From: Acidobacteriota bacterium
GTDB lineage: Bacteria; Acidobacteriota; Terriglobia; Terriglobales; Acidobacteriaceae
DNA length: 9,742 nucleotides
Direction: 5' to 3'
NCBI GenBank assembly: GCA_019510535.1
Contig: JAEKKE010000346.1
Coordinates: 1-9,742, forward strand
Shown: positions 4,882 to 9,742 of the stretch, piece after piece
Layout of the letters: each line of letters begins with the position of its first letter
Position numbering within the stretch: the stretch's first letter is position 1
Program-made: the position numbers and the translations under genes
Notes under the pieces: generated by a model
Seen by the model: the letters and a program-made list of their open reading frames with translations, nothing else
Databases searched by the model: none
What the model was told of the DNA's origin: nothing

Positions 4882-7368
4882 ATGAAACAGGAAGTGACTG
4901 TTGAGCTTGCCGGCGGCAAGCGAATTACATTTGAGACGGGACGGATTGCGAAGCAGGCCTCAGGCGCTGCGCTGACGACCAGCGGCGATACCGTAGTCCT
5001 CGGCACGGCTGTTGCCAGCCCGGAGCCAAAGGAAGGTATTGATTTCTTCCCGCTCACCGTTGAGTATCGCGAGTTTACCTATGCCGGTGGACGCATCCCC
5101 GGCGGCTTTATCAAGCGTGAGGGCCGTCCTTCGGAGAAGGAAATCCTCACCGCACGCCAGATCGATCGTCCTATCCGTCCGCTGTTCCCGGAAGGCTTCC
5201 GCAACGAAACGCAGGTGGTTGGCTTCGTTTACTCCGCAGACAAGGAAAACGATCCTGACGTCGTCGCCATCAATGCGGCATCCTGTGCCCTGGCGCTGTC
5301 GGACATCCCGTTTTCCGGTCCGGTCGGCGCAGTTCGTGTCGGTCTGATCGACGACCAGTTTGTCGTCAACCCGACCTATGCGGAGAAGGAGAAGAGCCTC
5401 CTCAACATCATGGTCGTCGGCACCAACGACGGCATCGTGATGGTCGAGTCCGGAGCCAAGGAAGTTGCCGAGGATAAGGTTGTCGACGCGATTGAGTTCG
5501 GTCACAGTGAGGTCAAGAAGATCGTTGCTGCGATCAACGAACTGGTGGAGAAGGCCGGCAAGACCAAGCGCGCTGTTGCCGCCGTCGAGAAGGACGAGGC
5601 CTATTACAACGAGTTGAAGTCCAGGGTGGGTGACCGCCTGAAGGATGCACTCGACACGCAGAAGTACGCGAAGATCGACAGCTATGCCAAGGTCAAGGAG
5701 ATCAAGGACGAGCTGAAGGCCGCTCTTCCAGCCGATGAGCCCGATGCTCCGAAGAAGCTTTCGAAGTACTACGAGCTGCTGCGCGAGAACACCTTCCGCG
5801 AGCAGGTGCTCGATGAGCGTATCCGTCCGGATCGCCGCGCCTTCGATCAGATCCGCCAGATCGACATCGAGGTTGGCGTTCTTCCCCGTACCCACGGTTC
5901 GGCTCTGTTTACCCGTGGTGAGACGCAGGCCCTTGTGACCGCCACACTCGGAACCGGTGATGATGCGCAGCGCCTCGAGACCTACATCGGCGAGCAGAAG
6001 AAGACCTTCATGCTGCACTACAACTTCCCGCCGTTCTCGGTCGGTGAAGTTGGCCGTATGACCGGCGTTGGCCGCCGCGAGATCGGCCATGGCGCCCTGG
6101 CGTCGCGTGCCATCGAGGCGGTTCTGCCCTCTGAGGCGGAGTCGCCCTATGTGCTGCGTGTCGTTTCGGACATCCTGGAGTCGAATGGTTCGTCTTCCAT
6201 GGCAACTGTCTGCGGTGCGTCGCTCGCTTTGATGCATGCCGGCATCAAGCTGAAGGCCGCCGTCGCGGGTATCGCGATGGGCCTGGTGAAGGAAGGCGAT
6301 AAGTACGCTGTTCTGACCGATATCGCCGGTGCGGAAGACCACTACGGCGACATGGACTTCAAGGTGGCTGGTACCCGCAACGGTATCACCGCTCTCCAGA
6401 TGGACATCAAGATCATGGGTATTACCGCGCAGATCATGCGTGAAGCCCTGGAGCAGGCGCGCGTCGCCCGTCTCTTCCTTCTGGATAAGATGGACGCGGT
6501 CATTGCTGCTCCGAGCGAGAAGCCTTCGGCTTACGCTCCGCGCATCCACACCATGCAGATTCCGACCGACAAGATCCGCGATCTGATCGGACCGGGCGGC
6601 AAGGTCATCCGCGGCATCATCGAGGCCACGGGTGTGAAGATTGACGTCGACGATTCGGGCCGCGTCAATGTAGCTTCCTCGGACCGCGACGGGTTGGATC
6701 GCGCCATCCAGATGATCAGCGATCTGACGGCTGTGCCCGAAGTTGGCAAGACCTACCTGGGCAAGGTTGTTCGTCTGGCGGAGTTCGGCGCCTTTGTCGA
6801 GATCTTCCCCGGAACCGACGGCCTGCTGCACGTCTCCGAGATCGCAGAGCATCGCGTCAAGGACGTGAAGGACGAGCTGCGTGAAGGCGATCAGGTCCTG
6901 GTGAAGGTTCTGGGCATCGAAGGCAACCGCATCAAGCTCTCCCGCAAGGCTGTTCTTCGTGAACAGCGTGAGAAGCTCGGTCTGCCTCCTGTCGCTCCGC
7001 AAGAGGGTGGCAAGAGCGCGCAGGAAGGTGGTAGGAGCGACCGTGGCGACCGTGGCCCGCGTGCTCCTCGCCCTGAGCGTCAGCCGTCGAATGAGCCCAC
7101 CATCACCATTGAGGGTGGCGACGAATTCGACGAGGACGACGAGGAAGGCGATGACGACTTCGACGGTGAAGGCGGCGAAGGCGGTGAAGCCGTTGAAGCC
7201 GGTGATGAGAACTTCAACCGCTCTGATGTTCCCGGAGGTTTCGTCCAGGGTGCAGAACAAGGACAGCAGAAGCGCGATGGTGGCCGTGGCCGTCGTCGTC
7301 GCCGCGGTGGACGCCGTCCCGGTGGACAGGGTGGCGGACAGCAGGGTGGCGGCAATCGCCCTGCCTAA
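4882..7368 (+). CDS. pnp: Polynucleotide phosphorylase (PNPase) with acidic/RGG C-terminal tail
   Basis: PNPase degrades RNA 3' to 5' with phosphate, releasing nucleoside diphosphates, and forms a trimeric ring. The 828 residues hold the first RNase PH-like domain (from about 3; FIKREGRPSEKE, RQIDRPIRPLFP), a helical linker, and the second RNase PH domain (about 310-545; FTRGETQAL, SNGSSSMATVCG). Catalytic aspartates are present at 486 and 492 in AEDHYGDMDFKVAG, the same numbers as in E. coli. The KH domain starts near 560 (GPGG at 570-573) and the S1 domain spans about 621-692. The usual length is near 700; the extra ~135 residues form a low-complexity tail with an acidic block (about 744-776) and an Arg/Gly-rich end (797-828). 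ATG 4882 is preceded by a purine-rich stretch rather than a strong Shine-Dalgarno sequence. It follows rpsO, as in many bacteria. Confidence 0.97.
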   Translation: MKQEVTVELAGGKRITFETGRIAKQASGAALTTSGDTVVLGTAVASPEPKEGIDFFPLTVEYREFTYAGGRIPGGFIKREGRPSEKEILTARQIDRPIRPLFPEGFRNETQVVGFVYSADKENDPDVVAINAASCALALSDIPFSGPVGAVRVGLIDDQFVVNPTYAEKEKSLLNIMVVGTNDGIVMVESGAKEVAEDKVVDAIEFGHSEVKKIVAAINELVEKAGKTKRAVAAVEKDEAYYNELKSRVGDRLKDALDTQKYAKIDSYAKVKEIKDELKAALPADEPDAPKKLSKYYELLRENTFREQVLDERIRPDRRAFDQIRQIDIEVGVLPRTHGSALFTRGETQALVTATLGTGDDAQRLETYIGEQKKTFMLHYNFPPFSVGEVGRMTGVGRREIGHGALASRAIEAVLPSEAESPYVLRVVSDILESNGSSSMATVCGASLALMHAGIKLKAAVAGIAMGLVKEGDKYAVLTDIAGAEDHYGDMDFKVAGTRNGITALQMDIKIMGITAQIMREALEQARVARLFLLDKMDAVIAAPSEKPSAYAPRIHTMQIPTDKIRDLIGPGGKVIRGIIEATGVKIDVDDSGRVNVASSDRDGLDRAIQMISDLTAVPEVGKTYLGKVVRLAEFGAFVEIFPGTDGLLHVSEIAEHRVKDVKDELREGDQVLVKVLGIEGNRIKLSRKAVLREQREKLGLPPVAPQEGGKSAQEGGRSDRGDRGPRAPRPERQPSNEPTITIEGGDEFDEDDEEGDDDFDGEGGEGGEAVEAGDENFNRSDVPGGFVQGAEQGQQKRDGGRGRRRRRGGRRPGGQGGGQQGGGNRPA

Positions 7369-7376
7369 GGCATAAC

Positions 7377-7416
7377 AAAACAGAACCGGACTGCTACGGC
7401 AGTCCGGTTCTGTTTT
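7377..7416. terminator. Bidirectional intrinsic terminator between pnp and the transporter gene
   Basis: An 18-base arm (7377-7394, AAAACAGAACCGGACTGC) and its exact complement (7399-7416) enclose a TACG tetraloop. The GC-rich core is flanked by AAAA on the left and TTTT on the right, so each strand gives a hairpin followed by a U-run. The right arm overlaps the stop codon of the minus-strand transporter (7415-7417). Confidence 0.93.
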
Positions 7417-8212
7417 AAGCCATGCGTCGTGAGAGCAATATGAGGCCTGCAGAAGACGCCAGCAGCAGGACGACTCCGGAGGCGAAGCGGATCGTCATCT
7501 GTTGATGAAGAGCGATCCAACTGGTCAGGATGGTGATGGCTATGGGCAGAAGATAGCGTATGCTCAACGCCTCCGGACGCATCTGCGGCAATAGCCAGAG
7601 AAGCAGGAACATCGCCGGCAGATCGATGCAGAGGATCCAAAGCAGCTCAGGAAGCGAAAGGGAGATTGGTCCGCGTGCGATGGTTGCGATCCAAAGAACC
7701 ACTGCAGCGCTCAACAGGCCGGTAGTTCTGAATCCCGCTGCTGCCTGCGCCATGACTGAAGCGACGGCTGCGCTGGCAATGCCGGTAAGAAAGATCAGCC
7801 AGTGAAGTCCATCGGATGGCGAGGCAGGGAATTGGAATGGAAGGATGAGGAATGTCCCGGCGACCCCGGCCAGAGCGGCGATTAACATCTCCTGCCGCAG
7901 ACCGGTAGATCGCGCCCCGCATACGACTACGATCAGGGCTGGCGTGAGAGTCCAGAGTGCGGCACTGGTGTAGCCGGAGAGATGGGCTGCCTGCTGCACC
8001 AGTAAGGGAAGCGCAAAAAGCCCCAACGCGGAGACGATGCCACGACGGCTGCTGCTGCGTTCCAATGGGGAAAAGGAGTACAGGAGTGCGGCGAGAGTGC
8101 AGGTGATTGCTGCGCGTAATGTAGATGGCGTAGCGGGTAGTACCAGAAGCTCACGCAGCCACTCCATGCCCCAGAGGAAGCAGAGCAGCAGCAACGCTGC
8201 GATCTGCCGCAT
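7415..8212 (-). CDS. DMT/EamA-like membrane transporter
   Basis: This is a very hydrophobic protein of 265 aa with about ten predicted membrane helices of 18-22 residues separated by short Arg-containing loops. That is the size and topology of the drug/metabolite transporter (EamA) superfamily, usually proton- or exchange-driven carriers of small metabolites. The N-terminal helix (RQIAALLLLCFLWG) has the family-like LWG. The substrate cannot be inferred. ATG 8212 is preferred because it overlaps the upstream stop as TGATG (8214-8210); an in-frame TTG at 8221 would add three residues. Neither start has a strong ribosome binding site, which fits coupled translation. The stop lies inside the shared terminator. 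Confidence 0.7.
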   Translation of the reverse strand: MRQIAALLLLCFLWGMEWLRELLVLPATPSTLRAAITCTLAALLYSFSPLERSSSRRGIVSALGLFALPLLVQQAAHLSGYTSAALWTLTPALIVVVCGARSTGLRQEMLIAALAGVAGTFLILPFQFPASPSDGLHWLIFLTGIASAAVASVMAQAAAGFRTTGLLSAAVVLWIATIARGPISLSLPELLWILCIDLPAMFLLLWLLPQMRPEALSIRYLLPIAITILTSWIALHQQMTIRFASGVVLLLASSAGLILLSRRMA

Positions 8213-8622
8213 CAGCGCCAACTGACAGCAAGATGCCAGCGGTGACCGCGTACGGCTGCTTTAAGCAGCACAGTCTCGTACTCTTCCAGTTCAGCGATCA
8301 CGATCGACGTCTCAGAGCCAAGAAGCTGCGGTTCCTTACGCAGGTCATCAAGCAGCGTCTGCACGGTCAGCAGGCCATCCGCCGGCGCATACCATTGGGT
8401 TGGAGGCATGCGCCTCAGAAGCTCAGGATTGCCGGCGCCCTCTTCAATCAGCAGCGCCATGGAGTTCTCATCGGCGGAGAAGAACTCGATCAGGGGCTTT
8501 ACATTCAGACGGAGCGCCAGCTTCTCTATGGCATCCTCGTGACGGGCCAGAGCCCGTCCATTCACAAAGATGTCGTAGCCGGGGTCCTCTCCTTCCACGA
8601 CGATATACATGCTCGCAGCCAT
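8212..8622 (-). CDS. Uncharacterised protein with VEGEDPGYD motif
   Basis: This 136-aa soluble, acidic protein begins MAASMYIVVEGEDPGYD and continues with FVNGRALARHEDAIEKLA and PLIEFFSADE. A WYAPADGLLTVQTLLDDL stretch and an amphipathic C-terminal half ending RWHLAVSWR follow. There is no signal peptide, membrane helix or known catalytic motif. The look of the sequence suggests a conserved small alpha/beta protein, but I cannot name a family or function. ATG 8622 is chosen; alternatives are ATG 8610 (shorter by four residues) and GTG 8649 (longer by nine). A TACACT hexamer ends 9 bases before ATG 8622 on the minus strand. Its stop overlaps the transporter start by one base, so the two genes form an operon. 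It is divergent from the hydrolase gene at 8691. Confidence 0.75.
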   Translation of the reverse strand: MAASMYIVVEGEDPGYDIFVNGRALARHEDAIEKLALRLNVKPLIEFFSADENSMALLIEEGAGNPELLRRMPPTQWYAPADGLLTVQTLLDDLRKEPQLLGSETSIVIAELEEYETVLLKAAVRGHRWHLAVSWR

Positions 8623-8677
8623 TGCACCATCAGTGTAGCGGAGACACACCGTCGGATCGAGTTGAACTTTTCTCTTC

Positions 8678-8683
8678 TATAGT
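8678..8683 (+). promoter_or_regulatory. -10-like hexamer TATAGT before the hydrolase gene
   Basis: TATAGT ends 7 bases before ATG 8691, and GGAG lies between them at 8684-8687. No good -35 hexamer is present 17 bases upstream. If used, the transcript would start at or next to the start codon. The 68-base divergent gap to the minus-strand gene leaves little other room for a promoter. Confidence 0.35.
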
Positions 8684-8690
8684 GGAGTGC

Positions 8691-9437
8691 ATGACGATTC
8701 TGGAAAACGAGCACGTAGAGCTCTCCACGCCTAGTGGTCCGATGCGGGTACACATCTTTCGTCCGGCCGGCGAGGGCAAGTATCCTGGCGTTCTCTTCTA
8801 TACGGAGATCTTCCAGGTAACAGGTCCCATCCGCCGTACCGCAGCCATGATTGCCGGGCATGGATATATCGTCGCCATTCCGGAGATCTATCACGAATTT
8901 GAGACCGCGGGAACGGTGCTGGGTTATGACCAGGCCGGAAGCGATCGAGGCAATGCACTGAAGACGACAAAGACGCTGGCGGGCTATGACGGCGATGCGC
9001 GTGCGGTGCTCGACCATCTGAAGCAGCGTCCGGACTGCACCGGTCGGCTGGGCGTCATGGGCATCTGCATTGGCGGTCACCTTGCGTTTCGTGCGGCCAT
9101 GAATCCGGATGTACTGGCGACAGTCTGTTTCTACGGAACAGATATTCATAAGGGATCGCTGAGCGTAAGCGGAGATGATTCTCTGGCGCGTGCGGCCGAG
9201 ATCAAAGGCGAGCTCTTGATGATCTGGGGACGGCAGGATCCGCACGTTCCACTCGAAGGCCGGAGAAAGATTCTTGCGCGCCTGGATGAGCTGAACCTGA
9301 ACTTTACCTGGCACGAAGTGAATGGGGCGCATGCCTTCCTTCGGGACGAAGGACCTCGCTATGATCCCGCTCTGGCACGCTGGGGTTACGGGACGGCGCT
9401 CGAGCTCTTCCATCGCCGTGTGGCAGTCGGCGGTTAG
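8691..9437 (+). CDS. Dienelactone hydrolase family alpha/beta hydrolase
   Basis: This 248-aa cytosolic alpha/beta hydrolase has the Cys-Asp-His triad typical of dienelactone hydrolases (PF01738-type), which open the lactone ring in the modified ortho-cleavage pathway of (chloro)catechols. Visible marks are the nucleophile elbow GICIGGH with Cys126, Asp183 in IWGRQDPHVP and His214 in NGAHAFLRDE. Glu39 in FYTEIF may correspond to the Glu that contacts Cys in the resting enzyme. Length matches the family (about 235-250 aa). The frame is open further upstream to 8400, but that stretch lies opposite the minus-strand gene. ATG 8691 with GGAG at 8684-8687 is the natural start and the protein is homologous from its first residues. 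No other aromatic-degradation gene is nearby, so the real substrate may be a different ester or lactone. Confidence 0.9.
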   Translation: MTILENEHVELSTPSGPMRVHIFRPAGEGKYPGVLFYTEIFQVTGPIRRTAAMIAGHGYIVAIPEIYHEFETAGTVLGYDQAGSDRGNALKTTKTLAGYDGDARAVLDHLKQRPDCTGRLGVMGICIGGHLAFRAAMNPDVLATVCFYGTDIHKGSLSVSGDDSLARAAEIKGELLMIWGRQDPHVPLEGRRKILARLDELNLNFTWHEVNGAHAFLRDEGPRYDPALARWGYGTALELFHRRVAVGG

Positions 9438-9461
9438 GGAACCGATACGATTCGGACCATG

Positions 9462-9494
9462 AGGCGGTTCAAGCGCAGCTTGAACCGCCTTTTA
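9462..9494 (+). terminator. Intrinsic terminator after the hydrolase gene
   Basis: AGGCGGTTCAAGC (9462-9474) and its exact complement (9478-9490) form a 13-bp stem with a GCA loop, followed by TTTT (9490-9493). It lies 24 bases after the hydrolase stop and between convergent genes. There is no matching A-run on the left, so it serves mainly the plus strand. Confidence 0.88.
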
Positions 9495-9545
9495 GAGCTG
9501 CCCACGGAGCTCAAACGTTATTCAATCCTTCACTTCTTCAATCAT

Positions 9546-9742
9546 TCAATGACCCTTGACCAGATCCTGCACAGCTCCTGGCCAGTCTGGAAAGCTCCAT
9601 GTGAACCCGTGTTGCTGCAACACCGCCGGCACGCTGCATCGCGACTTCAGAACCAGCACCGGTTCCGTCCGTAATAGAACGGAACTGAGCTGAATTCCAA
9701 AAGCAGGTGCAGGCAGGCCGATGGGCATGCGAACAGCTTGCC
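9546..9742 (-). CDS. C-terminus of a TIGR01777 (YfcH-like) epimerase-family protein (partial)
   Basis: Sixty-four codons are visible on the minus strand before the window edge, and the frame remains open there. The pattern MPIGLPAPAFGIQLSS, TEPVLVLKSRCSVPAVLQQHGF and FPDWPGAVQDLV corresponds to the DUF1731-type C-terminal segment of TIGR01777 proteins. In that family it ends P.PAF.LRL..GE...LL.SQRV.P..L...GF.F.YP.L..AL.DL. These are NAD(P)-binding, short-chain-dehydrogenase-like sugar-epimerase relatives of uncertain substrate. The N-terminal Rossmann part is outside the window. The ATG at 9728 is internal, not the start. Confidence 0.8.
   Translation of the reverse strand, partial: QAVRMPIGLPAPAFGIQLSSVLLRTEPVLVLKSRCSVPAVLQQHGFTWSFPDWPGAVQDLVKGH

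Noticed and set aside
4960..7260. A 766-codon open frame on the minus strand, antisense to pnp
   Set aside because: It lies wholly within pnp, whose strong codon bias in GC-rich DNA keeps the opposite frame free of stops. The product has low-complexity, domain-free sequence and no ribosome binding site or promoter was seen.
8233..8682. A 149-codon plus-strand frame opposite the 136-aa minus-strand gene
   Set aside because: It is a shadow. The minus-strand gene has the TGATG coupling to its neighbour and a patterned protein, while this frame gives Gln/Arg/His-rich sequence without motifs.
8400..8690. N-terminal extension of the hydrolase frame upstream of ATG 8691
   Set aside because: The extension lies opposite the better-supported 136-aa minus-strand gene and its sequence is not like any dienelactone hydrolase N-terminus. 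ATG 8691 has a GGAG and starts the family-like sequence.
9459..9674. A 71-codon frame starting at ATG 9459
   Set aside because: Its first codons are the stem of the intrinsic terminator (9462-9490) and the rest is antisense to the epimerase-family C-terminus.
1..9742. tRNA, rRNA, CRISPR arrays, attachment sites, or a defence-type gene cluster
   Set aside because: No cloverleaf-like, rRNA-like or regularly spaced repeat sequence was seen. All genes belong to housekeeping, motility, degradation or transport families, so no such system is supported here.

Overview
The window is high-GC, densely packed bacterial DNA. It most likely comes from an acidobacterium of the Terriglobia type (Granulicella/Terriglobus/Edaphobacter-like). 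That assignment is an inference from the style of the proteins (the RLRPW...SPYLRWR small protein, the VEGEDPGYD protein, the PNPase tail) and the gene mix; no search was run.

Layout. (1) 1-2453, + strand: the late part of a flagellar operon, with flgM (anti-sigma-28 factor), flgK (hook-filament junction protein 1) and flgL (junction protein 3). flgK is broken. Its first ~36 codons (376-483) and its remainder (483-1589) lie in different frames, and about 40-50 codons that normally lie between them are absent. (2) 2451-2759: a ~309-bp MITE-like element with near-perfect terminal inverted repeats and TA at both ends. It appears to have inserted in the TAA stop codon of flgL. (3) 2801-4182: a 76-aa protein of unknown function, overlapping by ATGA a GH10 endo-xylanase that carries a twin-arginine plus lipobox export signal. 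(4) 4197-7368: rpsO (S15) with its own promoter, then a 330-bp structured leader, then pnp (polynucleotide phosphorylase) with a long acidic and RGG-rich C-terminal tail. The order is the same as the E. coli rpsO-pnp operon. (5) 7377-7416: a perfect 18-bp-stem bidirectional terminator between pnp and a convergent minus-strand pair. (6) 8622-7415, - strand: an unrecognised 136-aa protein, then a 10-TM DMT/EamA-like transporter coupled through TGATG. (7) 8691-9437, + strand: a dienelactone-hydrolase-family alpha/beta hydrolase with an intact Cys-Asp-His triad, closed by a 13-bp-stem terminator. (8) 9546-9742, - strand: the C-terminus of a TIGR01777/YfcH-type NAD-dependent epimerase-family protein that runs off the window.

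Functionally the window joins unrelated blocks: motility, plant-polymer degradation, and translation plus RNA turnover (rpsO-pnp), followed by metabolic genes. The most distinctive points are the internal deletion in flgK, the MITE in the flgL stop codon, the multi-hairpin pnp leader and the PNPase tail. I saw no tRNA, rRNA, CRISPR array or complete insertion sequence, and no convincing new defence-type or other multi-gene system.
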